From: a virus
DNA length: 42,448 nucleotides
IMG/VR virus record: IMGVR_UViG_3300013307_000669
Span: 1 to 42,448 of that record
Reading direction: 5' to 3' (one strand)
Part shown: one piece after another, positions 28,186 to 36,702 of the stretch
Layout of the letters: each line of letters opens with the position of its first letter
How positions within the stretch are numbered: position 1 is the stretch's first letter
The notes under the pieces: generated by a model
What the model was told of the DNA's origin: nothing
Seen by the model: only the letters and a program-made list of their open reading frames with translations
Databases searched by the model: none
Position numbers and translations under genes: made by a program

Positions 28186-29109
28186 ATGGGAAATGATATT
28201 TCAATAGTAAGTAATAGCCTTGCGTTAAATACTGTCGATCTGCCTTCTCCTGATAACTTTGAGGCGTATTCTCGCGCAGTCAATGGCATTCCTATGCTGA
28301 CAGAGGAAGATGAAAGAGCATTAAGTATTCGCTGGTTTGAAAATAAGGATCTTAAAGCGGCGAAAGATCTTATTCTTTCTCACTTGCGTCTTGTTGTTAA
28401 GGTGGTTAAGGATCACAAAAACTACGGCTACCCTCTTGGCGATCTAGTTCAGGAAGGAAATATTGGACTCATGAAAGCTGTTAAAAAGTTCGATCCTTAC
28501 AGAGAAAACCGATTAAGCTCCTATGCTTTACTTTGGATAGAAGCGGAAATTCGTGATTTCTTACTTAGCAACTTACGCGCTATTAAAATCGGCGGAACGT
28601 CAGCACTTAAAAAGTTATTTTTCGGGTATCGTAAAACAGTCAATAAGCTAAGAAGCATGGGAGAGGATGGCGTCTCTGATTCTGAACACGAGAAAGTTGC
28701 CCAAATATTAAACGTTGACAAGAAAGATGTTCTTGTTGCTGAGGCTTACTTCAATGGTTCTGACATTGCTTGGGAGCAGACTTCTATTGATGGTGAAGAA
28801 AACACCTTAGATTATGAAGTGGCTAACACCTCTGAAGGATGGATGCTACCTGATTATAATAGTGACCCTCAAGATATTGTCATGGAGGAACGAGACAGTA
28901 AACGTCAGCAAGCTCTTCTTCTTGAGTCTTTAGCCATACTCAGTGAGAAAGAGCGCGATATCTTGACATCACGCAAACTTAAAGACTCCGTTGATGGATT
29001 ATCTGTTTTGGCAGAGAAATGGGGAATCTCAATGGAGCGTGTTCGACAGATTGAGAACGAGGCACAAAATAAAATAATGCGTTATATTAAAAATAAAATA
29101 CCAGCATAA
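28186..29109 (+). CDS. rpoH: RpoH-type heat-shock sigma factor
   Basis: This 307-residue sigma-70 family protein is a sigma-32 paralogue. Region 2 contains AAKDLILSHLRLVVKVVKDH and DLVQEGNIGLMKAVKKFDP. The RpoH box is well preserved as KKLFFGYRKTVNKL just after region 2.4, which sets it apart from other sigmas. Region 4.2 ends in LAEKWGISMERVRQIENEAQ. An acidic, Asp/Glu-rich spacer lies at residues 185-230. Two J-proteins and hsp20 nearby suggest that it directs a local stress regulon, and hsp20 has a sigma-32-like promoter. GAGAGG lies upstream of the ATG. Confidence 0.92.
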   Translation: MGNDISIVSNSLALNTVDLPSPDNFEAYSRAVNGIPMLTEEDERALSIRWFENKDLKAAKDLILSHLRLVVKVVKDHKNYGYPLGDLVQEGNIGLMKAVKKFDPYRENRLSSYALLWIEAEIRDFLLSNLRAIKIGGTSALKKLFFGYRKTVNKLRSMGEDGVSDSEHEKVAQILNVDKKDVLVAEAYFNGSDIAWEQTSIDGEENTLDYEVANTSEGWMLPDYNSDPQDIVMEERDSKRQQALLLESLAILSEKERDILTSRKLKDSVDGLSVLAEKWGISMERVRQIENEAQNKIMRYIKNKIPA

Positions 29110-29120
29110 GCTGGTATTTT
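29097..29120. terminator. bidirectional terminator
   Basis: AATACCAGC/GCTGGTATT with an ATAA loop spans the rpoH stop codon, between convergent genes. Confidence 0.82.
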
Positions 29121-29121
29121 A

Positions 29122-29607
29122 TTATAGCTTATCTACATACATTTGTAGGTTTAACAGGATTTTATCGATGCGTTTAAAGTATTTGGAGATACCCAAATCA
29201 TTCAATAGGCTCACATCGGATATATTCTCATGATGTTTTATCAAAAAAACTTTCATCTCAGCAATCACAGACATATCATCTTTTATTTCGGCAGTGAGTT
29301 TTTTAACGCTCTTTTCATATTCACTGTCTTTAGCATAACAGGCCCCATATAAAAAATAAGACACCTGCATAAGAGCTTGAGTTGCTTTTGACAAAAACGC
29401 TTTATCAAGCAACCTTTTTTTGAATGCCTCACATTTCTGCGTGGACTCTCCAAATCTTTTTTCGGCATACTGTTCAAGCGAGTTTATTACAAGACTTTCA
29501 TTGGATTTGCCAATAGAAATCACATTTTCTTCTACTACATCATCAAATGCTATATTTTTACTCATTTTATTTATCCATATTTCGTTAATGTCTCTGTTGT
29601 AAACCAT
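29122..29607 (-). CDS. hypothetical helical protein
   Basis: I do not recognise this 161-residue protein. It is predicted soluble and largely helical (for example SLEQYAEKRFGESTQKCEAF and KSVKKLTAEIKDDMSVIAEM). No signal or membrane span is visible. The start is uncertain: the ATG at 29607 has no close ribosome binding site, and the in-frame ATG at 29565 (MSKNIAFDD) is also weakly served. It is convergent with rpoH and divergent from hsp20, so it might share stress context. Confidence 0.65.
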   Translation of the reverse strand: MVYNRDINEIWINKMSKNIAFDDVVEENVISIGKSNESLVINSLEQYAEKRFGESTQKCEAFKKRLLDKAFLSKATQALMQVSYFLYGACYAKDSEYEKSVKKLTAEIKDDMSVIAEMKVFLIKHHENISDVSLLNDLGISKYFKRIDKILLNLQMYVDKL

Positions 29608-29663
29608 TTTTTAATATAAGTTAACCTTTAGAAAAATATTTTTTATCTTTTTTTATATTTTTC

Positions 29664-29691
29664 CTTGAAAAGATAAATGAGCCGACCATAT
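29664..29691 (+). promoter_or_regulatory. sigma-32-like promoter of hsp20
   Basis: CTTGAA at 29664-29669 is followed after 14 bases by GACCATAT (29684-29691). This matches the heat-shock consensus CTTGAA-N13-17-CCCCATNT at all -35 positions and most -10 positions. Transcription would start near 29700, 49 bases before the hsp20 ATG. Confidence 0.65.
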
Positions 29692-29748
29692 TACTTATAC
29701 AAAAGATTTATTTAACTTTAACAATAGTATTTAAACAGGAGAGTTATT

Positions 29749-30153
29749 ATGAGAAAAGAACACAACCCATTTGATGCGTTATTCGGTGATTTGGCAAAAC
29801 TTTTGAATGACCCAACACAACTTGTTACCATGCCTACTGATGTAAGAAAGGTAGACGGAAAACTTGAACTTCATATTTATGTTCCAGGTGTGAAGCGTGA
29901 GGAAATCTCCATTGATTTCGACCATAAAAACAAGTTAACCATTTCTGTTGAAAGGGCAGAGGACACATCAAAAGAAAGTCAAAAGGGATGGATTTCTGTT
30001 GAGAGTTTATACACAAAATCCTTAAAGAGACAGTTCCACATTTCCGATGAACTGGATAAAGACTCTATCGAAGCATCATTAAACGATGGTATTCTTGTGA
30101 TTACTTTTAAAGAAAAAGAAAAACAGGAACCCGTGAAGATTCAAATCAAATAA
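29749..30153 (+). CDS. small heat-shock protein Hsp20 (IbpA-like)
   Basis: This 134-residue holdase binds unfolding proteins. The alpha-crystallin domain spans about residues 30-125: the start is DVRKVDGKLELHIYVPGVKR, the middle KLTISVERAED, and the end ASLNDGILVITFKEKE, with the conserved L-x-x-G-I-L/V motif. The N-terminal arm contains NPFDALFGDL. The C-terminal tail ends PVKIQIK, an I-x-I-type anchor for oligomer assembly. GGAGAG precedes the ATG. A sigma-32-like promoter lies upstream, which links it to the RpoH-type factor encoded 640 bases away. Confidence 0.93.
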   Translation: MRKEHNPFDALFGDLAKLLNDPTQLVTMPTDVRKVDGKLELHIYVPGVKREEISIDFDHKNKLTISVERAEDTSKESQKGWISVESLYTKSLKRQFHISDELDKDSIEASLNDGILVITFKEKEKQEPVKIQIK

Positions 30154-30156
30154 ACA

Positions 30157-30184
30157 TAAAAAGAGGGCTTAGGCCCTCTTTTTA
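30157..30184. terminator. bidirectional terminator
   Basis: GAGGGC/GCCCTC plus A5/T5 extension with a TTAG loop lies between convergent hsp20 and the next gene. Confidence 0.87.
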
Positions 30185-30712
30185 TTTCTTCAGGTTGATA
30201 TTGTCGTCAGTGTTATGACTAAGCCTATCAACGTTCACCAAGTTTTTGCTCAAAAACTCAGACAAAGCCATACATGCGCTATCTACATCCCTAAAAACAC
30301 GGTTAGTTAAAATATTAGCATAAGGGTTTTCTTTGCATGTTATAACAATCAGACCTTGCTTCTCACGATCTTGTTCCGAAGGCACGGCAATTTCTATATC
30401 TGCAGGGTGCTCTATGTATATAGAGTTCCCCGGAAGCCAGCTTGGGCTTGATGGATCTTCGAACACCTCAAATAACTTAGGAGGAAGCTTATCACCATCG
30501 GTTCTTGGCAGGGTTCTTTCAAACTTATTTTTATCATAAACCCAAATATTAAGATCAACGAGTCTTTTAAGAAGCTGACGAATTGGCTGAAGAATGATGT
30601 CTTTTTCAGCAACTATTTTCGCATTTATTCTACTTATCTCGTCTTCTCTTTTCTTTTTAGTTTGAGCTTGACTGATAAAAGATTCAAACGCTTTATCAAT
30701 TGGATTACTCAT
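30182..30712 (-). CDS. hypothetical protein with coiled-coil start
   Basis: I do not recognise this 176-residue protein. Residues 8-50 are highly charged and probably form a helix or coiled coil (SQAQTKKKREDEISRINAKI). Residues 55-150 look like a mixed alpha/beta domain rich in Pro and aromatic residues (PSSPSWLPGNSIYIEHPADI). No membrane segment is visible. It has a 62-base gap to the ankyrin gene upstream and ends against the hsp20 terminator. No function can be assigned. Confidence 0.7.
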   Translation of the reverse strand: MSNPIDKAFESFISQAQTKKKREDEISRINAKIVAEKDIILQPIRQLLKRLVDLNIWVYDKNKFERTLPRTDGDKLPPKLFEVFEDPSSPSWLPGNSIYIEHPADIEIAVPSEQDREKQGLIVITCKENPYANILTNRVFRDVDSACMALSEFLSKNLVNVDRLSHNTDDNINLKK

Positions 30713-30774
30713 TATATACTCCTATTATATTTTTATTCTTCTTATAAAATAACGCTATTCTTATATTATAATAT

Positions 30775-31365
30775 TTATTTAAAAAATAAACACCTTTGAT
30801 GCCAAAAATTAAATATTCTTCCTACTTCTTTATTGTTGTTTAAACACACATCTTCAGGATATAAGTTGTTTACTTTAAGCTTATCCCAACTTTTCCTCTC
30901 AGACCACCATTTAGTTGAAATACGGGAAGCGATATAGGGTGTCATATTAGGATGAAAGAAAGGATGGCGACCGTCCGCAGTGCTTTCTGCCCACGTGTTA
31001 TCTGCCTGCTGGAACCCAAGTGTAAAAAGTGAGTTGCCAGCCTCATAGTCTAAGCAGCTTATAAGCCAGCTCTCATGATTTCGGTTTAGCATATTTATAT
31101 CTGCACCAGAGTTAATAAGTTCAGCCGCGCCAATAAAGTTTTTATTTTTTAATGCAATAAACCAAGCAGGCTCTCCCATGCCATTTTTTATGTTAGGATT
31201 GCCTGTCTCGATAAGTAGTTCCCTTACATCATTTATTTTTTCAAGATCTTCAGAAAATTGACTTGACATCCTACTTGTTGAGATCAATCCTGAATGCTGT
31301 ATATTTAATTTTGTCATATTTTGAACAACTGTGAGGTTTCCACACGCATGTACATTTCTTATCAT
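30775..31365 (-). CDS. ankyrin-repeat protein
   Basis: This 196-residue protein contains at least two ankyrin-like repeats: NDVRELLIETGNPNIKNGMG and EPAWFIALKNKNFIGAAELI followed by NSGADINMLN, near residues 46-96. The C-terminal half is Trp/Arg-rich and not recognised (for example TKWWSERKSWDKLKV). The start is unclear: no good ribosome binding site precedes the first ATG, nor in-frame ATGs at residues 18 and 33, so the mature protein could be shorter. Its upstream region is shared with the divergent rpoD-type gene. Ankyrin domains mediate protein contacts. Confidence 0.7.
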   Translation of the reverse strand: MIRNVHACGNLTVVQNMTKLNIQHSGLISTSRMSSQFSEDLEKINDVRELLIETGNPNIKNGMGEPAWFIALKNKNFIGAAELINSGADINMLNRNHESWLISCLDYEAGNSLFTLGFQQADNTWAESTADGRHPFFHPNMTPYIASRISTKWWSERKSWDKLKVNNLYPEDVCLNNNKEVGRIFNFWHQRCLFFK

Positions 31366-31435
31366 AAAATAAGCAGTTAATTCAATTAATTGCCTTTTTA
31401 AATTTATTTTCCAAAAAAACTATCTTTTTCTTGAA

Positions 31436-31474
31436 TTCCGAAAAGAAAATGTATTATATAGCTTTTTATTACGA
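31436..31474 (+). promoter_or_regulatory. upstream element of the RpoD-type gene
   Basis: TTCCG (31436-31440), nine bases, TGTATTATA (31450-31458), then CTTTTTATTACGA. It mirrors the element upstream of rpoH. A TTGAAT partly overlapping it (from 31431) could act as a -35. Confidence 0.55.
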
Positions 31475-31543
31475 CTTTGTAAAGTTTTATCAGCCCTTTT
31501 AAACGTGCTTTATTAGGAATATATACATCCAACGGAGGCTCAC

Positions 31544-33514
31544 TTGACCACCTTAACAAATAATCACTCAACTGTTTCTGAGTTAAATAATAAACTGGAA
31601 CATGCTTTTACACTAAGCAAAGAAAAAGGATTCTTAACACATGCTGATATTTTAGATGAGTTTGATCTTAAGCCGGGCGATGACCACTTTGATAACTTCA
31701 TCATAGCACTAAAAGAAAATAAAATAAAGGTTAAATCCGAAGATACTGATTATCATTTAACAGATGTCGATTCAGACGATAAAGATGATCATATTGCTGA
31801 GCATGGAGAAGATACGGCTGAAGAAGAAGTTATTGTAACTAAGCTTGACTCTTCTGCTGACCCAATGAAAATGTATTTACGTGATATGGGTAAAGTAAAA
31901 CTGGTCTCTCGTGCCGAAGAAGTTATTATTGCGAAAAGAAAAGAAGAAGGCGATGCTGACACGGCAAGAACGTTGACAGGTTGTGCTGCAACATTAGTTC
32001 CTCTTTATCAAAACTTCGATAAAATCATGGATGATGGCATTAACTATAAGGCAGATGACTTAGTTGATGGGTTTGGTGATTTCCAGATTTCTGGCATGAC
32101 AAACAATGATTCTGAAGAAGATTCAGCAGATATTGCGTTAAATATCGAAGATGACGTATTAATTTCTGAAGAGGAAACCGCGCCCGGATTCCTGGTAGAT
32201 GATGACAGCCGTTTCTTACGTGCTCAGGAAGACCTTGACGCCAACAGACAGCTTTCTCTGGATAGAATGGTTGAGATGAGACCTTTCGTAGATGAGTTTG
32301 TAGCATTATGCCGCAAGAAGGATTTTAGTAATCCTCGCACGTGGGAGCTTCAACAAATCATTGTAGAGGGATTGAGTGAAGTGAGATTCTCAACAAAAGA
32401 GATCAATAGGCTTTCAACTATTCTTCATGATTATTCAACGCAGACTAAAGCTATTACTAATAAAATATGTAATATCTATACTATTAAGTGTGGAATAAAC
32501 CGCTCGCGTTTCTTACATATTTTTTATGATAAAGCGACCAACATGCAGTGGATTCCAGAAGAAATTGCTTATTTCGAATCATTAGGGAAGCCTGATGCTG
32601 ATAAGCAGGCTGCTAATCTTAAAAAATACAGCAAAGAAATCATGCTTCAACAAGAAAACATGTCCGATCTTGAAAGTAAAATCGGTTTACCACTGCTGAA
32701 GTTCAGAGATATGCAGCGTGCGCTTGTTTTAGGTGAAGCTAAGTCTAAAAAAGCGAAAAAAGACATGATTGAGGCCAACTTAAGACTGGTTATCTCTATT
32801 GCTAAGAACTATCTTAACAGGGGGATGAAGATTGAGGATTTGATTCAGGAAGGAAACGTAGGCCTGATGAGAGCTGTTGATAAGTTTGACTATCGTCGTG
32901 GCTTTAAGTTTTCTACCTATGCGACATGGTGGATTAGACAAGGAATTACACGTGCTATTGCGGATCAGGCGAGACTCATTCGTTTCCCTGTTCATGTGAT
33001 AGAGACTTATAACCGTATTCGTAAAGCAATCAACGAAGGTATTCAGGAAAACGGTAAAGAGCCAGAAGACTATGAGATTGCAGCTAAAACCGACATTGAT
33101 GTAGAGAAGGTTCGTCAGCTTTTAAAAACAGCAAAAGATCCGCTTTCTCTGGATACACCTGTAGGTGAAGAATCAGATTCAACTCTTAGTGATTTTATCG
33201 AAGATACGGATCTTATCCTTCCTGAAGATATTACACAGCATAGACAGGTAACATCTATTCTGGAAGAGGCTATGGCTGAACTGTTAAGTGATAGAGAACA
33301 GAAAGTCTTAAGAATGCGTTTTGGTATAGGAATGAGAGGCGATTTAACGCTTGAAGAAATCGGTAAGCAATTTAAAGTTACCCGTGAACGTATTCGTCAG
33401 ATAGAAGCTAAAGCGCTTAGAAAAATACGCAACAGCGTTCATTCTGAAAAACTTAAAACTTTCTTTGAGCGTGAGCCAAACAACTATCCTGAAGAAAATA
33501 TTAGCAATGACTAA
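31544..33514 (+). CDS. rpoD: RpoD-type primary sigma factor
   Basis: This 656-residue protein is a full-length sigma-70 paralogue. Region 1.2 is [17 protein letters not shown] near residue 105. The non-conserved acidic region follows. Regions 2.1-2.4 include [19 protein letters not shown] and [20 protein letters not shown] near residues 406-465. Region 3 and region 4.2 ([20 protein letters not shown]) are intact. The residues that read the -10 and -35 elements look like those of E. coli RpoD, so similar promoters are expected. Translation starts at TTG, with a strong GGAGG (31534-31538) seven bases upstream. Primary sigma genes are rare on accessory elements, and this suggests the element can redirect host RNA polymerase. 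Confidence 0.94.
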   Translation: MTTLTNNHSTVSELNNKLEHAFTLSKEKGFLTHADILDEFDLKPGDDHFDNFIIALKENKIKVKSEDTDYHLTDVDSDDKDDHIAEHGEDTAEEEVIVTKLDSSADPMKMYLRDMGKVKLVSRAEEVIIAKRKEEGDADTARTLTGCAATLVPLYQNFDKIMDDGINYKADDLVDGFGDFQISGMTNNDSEEDSADIALNIEDDVLISEEETAPGFLVDDDSRFLRAQEDLDANRQLSLDRMVEMRPFVDEFVALCRKKDFSNPRTWELQQIIVEGLSEVRFSTKEINRLSTILHDYSTQTKAITNKICNIYTIKCGINRSRFLHIFYDKATNMQWIPEEIAYFESLGKPDADKQAANLKKYSKEIMLQQENMSDLESKIGLPLLKFRDMQRALVLGEAKSKKAKKDMIEANLRLVISIAKNYLNRGMKIEDLIQEGNVGLMRAVDKFDYRRGFKFSTYATWWIRQGITRAIADQARLIRFPVHVIETYNRIRKAINEGIQENGKEPEDYEIAAKTDIDVEKVRQLLKTAKDPLSLDTPVGEESDSTLSDFIEDTDLILPEDITQHRQVTSILEEAMAELLSDREQKVLRMRFGIGMRGDLTLEEIGKQFKVTRERIRQIEAKALRKIRNSVHSEKLKTFFEREPNNYPEENISND

Positions 33515-33516
33515 TA

Positions 33517-33545
33517 AAAAAAGAGGCTCAGGCCTCTTTTTTATT
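33517..33545. terminator. bidirectional terminator
   Basis: GAGGC/GCCTC extended by A6/T6 with a TCAG loop, between convergent genes. Confidence 0.88.
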
Positions 33546-33550
33546 TTTTA

Positions 33551-34318
33551 TCAGAATATCAGTTTCTGAGTATATTTATTTTTCCAGAAGTTATCATAGC
33601 GATGATTTTCTTCCGTAGTTCTTTCTATAAATCTTGAGATAATAGATTCTGGCGTCTTACCTGCTCTATCTTTAATCTCACTATCAGCACCAAAGCTTTC
33701 AAGTTTATCATAAAGTTCTACATTTCCTTTTTCAGCTGCATAATGTAGTGCTGTTTTTCCTTTGATATCTGCGACATTAGGATTAGCCCCCATCATAATA
33801 AGATCGTCTGTTAACTTTTTGCTGCAGCGATTAATAGCAACTGAAAGGGGAGTGTAACCTTCACTATCCTGAACATCCAGTAGTTCTGGATAAAGCGTTA
33901 AAATGGTTCTTACTGTATCATCACAGCCAGACCAGCAGGCATAATGAAGCAATGTTTCTCCCTGTAAGTTTACCAATGATTTCTCAAAAGGATATTTCTC
34001 AATTAATAGCTTTATTGCATCACATTTTCCACATAATGCAAGCCTGTGGAGAACATGCTCTCCTTTACTATTTAATAAGTTAACATCTTCTTGTTCAAGT
34101 CTTTTAGACCACTTATCAAAAATTTTTTCCGGCTTATCATTATAGGCCCAATAGTGCCATAGATTATTTCCCGTATTATCGATAAACTTCTTATATCGCC
34201 CACGTTTGGGTTGTTTATCAAAAGCGATTCTTGTGGCATCTTCGCTTGCTTTTCTTTCTTTCCATGATAGCTCATTTAAGAAACTTTTTTCAGTTAATTC
34301 CTGTAGTTGTTCGCTCAT
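33551..34318 (-). CDS. ankyrin-repeat protein
   Basis: This protein has about four ankyrin repeats: GEHVLHRLALCGKCDAIKLL, GETLLHYACWSGCDDTVRTI, GYTPLSVAINRCSKKLTDDL and KTALHYAAEKGNVELYDKLE, each with the TPLH-type turn. I chose the ATG at 34318 (MSEQLQELTEK, 255 residues) because AAGGAAAAGG lies just upstream. An in-frame ATG 22 codons earlier (34384) lacks a good site. No signal peptide. It is convergent with rpoD and downstream of the protease lipoproteins. Host-directed effector function is possible for an ankyrin protein next to a type IVB system but not shown. Confidence 0.85.
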   Translation of the reverse strand: MSEQLQELTEKSFLNELSWKERKASEDATRIAFDKQPKRGRYKKFIDNTGNNLWHYWAYNDKPEKIFDKWSKRLEQEDVNLLNSKGEHVLHRLALCGKCDAIKLLIEKYPFEKSLVNLQGETLLHYACWSGCDDTVRTILTLYPELLDVQDSEGYTPLSVAINRCSKKLTDDLIMMGANPNVADIKGKTALHYAAEKGNVELYDKLESFGADSEIKDRAGKTPESIISRFIERTTEENHRYDNFWKNKYTQKLIF

Positions 34319-34434
34319 GACCTTTTCCTTATATTCGTTATTAATCTTAATCACTACTTTGCCGAATATAAGGAGGTTTGCCAATACTTAGATAGCCCGC
34401 TCATCCCTTTTATTATGTGCGACCTTGTAAATAC

Positions 34435-35070
34435 TTATTTTGCATTAATTTCTTTATTTAACCAGTCTTTAAACTGTAAATAAGGAATGTAGAATGATAC
34501 ATTCTTAAACATATCTTTTTCAGGATGCTTAATATCTTTTAGAGATGACGCATAGCCTTGCACTATGCCTGCTAAGGTATTATCTTTTTCATTATAGACA
34601 GCTCCACCCGACATGCCTTGAACAGCTCCGGCACTTGTTGCCACTAAAACACAATCAGCTTTATTCCACTTAGAAACAACCTCACTATTTGATAGCGTTT
34701 TTCCTGATGAAGAAACAGGCATTGCTGAAAAATAACTATAACCATACATATTAACATTTTCGCCTATAACACTATTCCTAAATGTTGGAAAAGAGGATTC
34801 ATTGTTTTTATGGTAAACCAGAGCAAGATCACAGGATGGATGATAGGCTTTGACCTTATACATCATATATTTTGCTACGTGCGCAACGGTTAAACTATAT
34901 TCCGGTGTAATAGGGACACTACTACCGAGCGCCCCTGCTCCAAGAATAGTAGGTATACCTACAAAGTTCATATCTGTTTTATCCAAAGCAGCTTTATCGT
35001 AGCTGTATTCACCTACTGAACATGCACTCAATACAAAAGTAGATAAAACACTCAATAACATTCTTTTCAT
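34435..35070 (-). CDS. trypsin-like serine protease lipoprotein, copy 1
   Basis: This 211-residue protein has a lipoprotein signal (MKRMLLSVLSTFVLSAC, Cys17) and a trypsin-fold protease domain. The catalytic triad is visible: His64 in TVAHVA, Asp81 in SCDLALVYH and Ser154 in GMSGGAVYN. Secreted S1 proteases of this size in bacteria often resemble glutamyl endopeptidase or DegP-like enzymes. It is a close paralogue of the next gene upstream (35203). It probably acts in the periplasm, tethered to a membrane. The first 17 residues after the lipobox Cys match the lipoprotein at 2963. Confidence 0.87.
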   Translation of the reverse strand: MKRMLLSVLSTFVLSACSVGEYSYDKAALDKTDMNFVGIPTILGAGALGSSVPITPEYSLTVAHVAKYMMYKVKAYHPSCDLALVYHKNNESSFPTFRNSVIGENVNMYGYSYFSAMPVSSSGKTLSNSEVVSKWNKADCVLVATSAGAVQGMSGGAVYNEKDNTLAGIVQGYASSLKDIKHPEKDMFKNVSFYIPYLQFKDWLNKEINAK

Positions 35071-35202
35071 ATTAGCCTCTTTATTAAAACTCTATTTTAA
35101 TATCAATCGCTTATCAAAAACAATGAGTATTTTATAAATACGCAGCCGTTATATAATTTTAAAACCAAATCAAACACATAGAATATTTTATTCGGAAAAA
35201 AC

Positions 35203-35835
35203 TCATTTACTCATTAATTCTTTGTTTAGCCATATTGAAAAAGAACTATAAGGGACATACAGTGAAACGTCTTTATACTTATTACCGTTTTTGTCTTTGT
35301 TGTTTAAAGAGTAAGCGTATCCTTCAACTATTCCGGTTAGTGTATTATCTATTTGGTTGTATACTGGACCACCGGACATTCCTTGCACTACACCTGCTTT
35401 TGAGATGGCTAATGGACAGCCTATTTTATTCCATGAAGATCTCACTAACACATTTTTCAATATGGTTCCTTTAGAGGCTACTGGCATAGCACTAAAAAAA
35501 CTATAACCATACATGTTTATAGTTTCACCTACTACTCCATTCCTAAAGCTAGGAAACGTATTTTCGTTATTTTTGTGATAAATTAACGCCAAATCGCAGG
35601 CAGGATGATAAGCTTTAACTTTATACATCATATATTTCGCTACATGTGCAGCAGTAAGGCTATATTCTGGCGTAATAGGAACACTGCTACCTAATATTCC
35701 CGCACCCAAAATAGTTGGTATGCCTACAAAGTTCATATCTGCTTTGCTTAACGTTTCTTTATTATACTCATAATGCCCTACCGAACAGCCATTTAAAAAT
35801 GGGAGCAGTATAAGATTTAATAATAGTTTTTTCAT
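35203..35835 (-). CDS. trypsin-like serine protease lipoprotein, copy 2
   Basis: This 210-residue paralogue of the preceding protein aligns without gaps over the first 160 residues. Lipobox LNGC gives Cys17. The triad is His64, Asp81 and Ser154 (GMSGGPVYN), all intact. Cys80 and Cys140 are conserved between the copies and could pair. The most divergent stretch is residues 120-150, near the substrate pocket, which suggests different specificities. The tandem arrangement with a 132-base spacer indicates local duplication. Confidence 0.87.
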   Translation of the reverse strand: MKKLLLNLILLPFLNGCSVGHYEYNKETLSKADMNFVGIPTILGAGILGSSVPITPEYSLTAAHVAKYMMYKVKAYHPACDLALIYHKNNENTFPSFRNGVVGETINMYGYSFFSAMPVASKGTILKNVLVRSSWNKIGCPLAISKAGVVQGMSGGPVYNQIDNTLTGIVEGYAYSLNNKDKNGNKYKDVSLYVPYSSFSIWLNKELMSK

Positions 35836-35993
35836 GCCATGAAACTCTCTCTTTCTTATTATATGAGATGGAGTGTAAAGGCATTTTAGAGTTAAGTATA
35901 TATAGTGAGCTAAATAATAGTGGGAAACATTGATTAAGTCAGATAGGCGGAGGATTGCTATTTATTCTTTAAATAGTGGAGTGTTTATAAAAT

Positions 35994-36021
35994 AAATAGA
36001 GAGCCAGGAGGCTCTCTATTT
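35994..36021 (-). terminator. terminator after the 137-residue gene
   Basis: A 12-bp perfect stem AAATAGAGAGCC/GGCTCTCTATTT with an AGGA loop overlaps the stop codon region of the minus-strand gene. Confidence 0.8.
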
Positions 36022-36433
36022 AGATGTTTTTACTTTTTTCTTTATTAACTATTTCAGCATAACTATCAATAAAAATTTTTAATACCGACTCATCTTCGTT
36101 AGCCTTTAATCTTTCAGGCACAGGCTCTGATAGATTAACAGGAAACTCAAAAGAATCTTTCTTATAAATTAGCTGATTCTTCGCAAACCTGACAAACTCT
36201 ATATTTCCAGTGCCTGATTCTTTTGATTCTATTACAGGCTTATCTATTTGTTTTCTTATGTAGCGCATAAGTAGCATAGCTTTCTCTGTCGCATGAAATA
36301 CGCCATCTCCTACATCGGAGACTGGAACTGGAAAAATAAAACCACATTCTGTAGCATAATAAAGATTGTCTTTTTCAAAGTTTACAAATCGGGCGAGATT
36401 ATTATTTTTAACCATTTCTTTTAGGCTGTTCAT
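36020..36433 (-). CDS. hypothetical phage-like small protein
   Basis: I cannot name this 137-residue protein. The block NLYYATECGFIFPVPVSDVG, then HATEKAMLLMRYIRKQID (residues 22-64), resembles a conserved segment of small uncharacterised phage proteins. A second copy of the same theme seems present near residues 75-100 (NIEFVRFAKNQLIYKKDSFE followed by FPVNLSEPVPE), so it may be an internal duplication. It lies 32 bases downstream of the tRNA array on the same strand and could be on the same transcript. AAGGAGC is upstream of the ATG. Confidence 0.72.
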   Translation of the reverse strand: MNSLKEMVKNNNLARFVNFEKDNLYYATECGFIFPVPVSDVGDGVFHATEKAMLLMRYIRKQIDKPVIESKESGTGNIEFVRFAKNQLIYKKDSFEFPVNLSEPVPERLKANEDESVLKIFIDSYAEIVNKEKSKNI

Positions 36434-36464
36434 ATTTTGCTCCTTATTTTATATGAATATAAGC

Positions 36465-36540
36465 TGGAGTGAACTATGGGATTCGAACCCATGCAATCGG
36501 AATCACAATCCGAGACTCTAACCAACTGAGCTAAGTTCAC
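36465..36540 (-). tRNA. tRNA-His(GTG), lacking G-1:C73
   Basis: Cloverleaf with acceptor GTGAACT/AGTTCAC, anticodon loop TTGTGAT and encoded CCA. Position 73 is T and position -1 is T, so the usual His identity pair G-1:C73 is not encoded. It is the last tRNA of the array. Confidence 0.85.
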
Positions 36541-36546
36541 ATATTA

Positions 36547-36621
36547 TGGCAGGAATAGTAGGGATCGAACCTACGACTATGGATTCAGAGTCCATCGTTT
36601 TACCAGTTAGACTATACTCCT
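36547..36621 (-). tRNA. tRNA-Gln(CTG)
   Basis: Acceptor AGGAGTA/TATTCCT, anticodon loop CTCTGAA, discriminator G, encoded CCA. Confidence 0.92.
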
Positions 36622-36626
36622 ATTTA

Positions 36627-36702
36627 TGGCAGAATAGACGGGAGTCGAACCCGCAGCCTTCTCCGTGACAGGGAGACACTTTACCAGTTAAGCTACTACT
36701 CT
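36627..36702 (-). tRNA. tRNA-Asp(GTC)
   Basis: Acceptor AGAGTAG/CTATTCT, anticodon stem TCTCC/GGAGA with loop CTGTCAC, discriminator G, encoded CCA. It abuts the next tRNA-like unit without a spacer. Confidence 0.93.
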
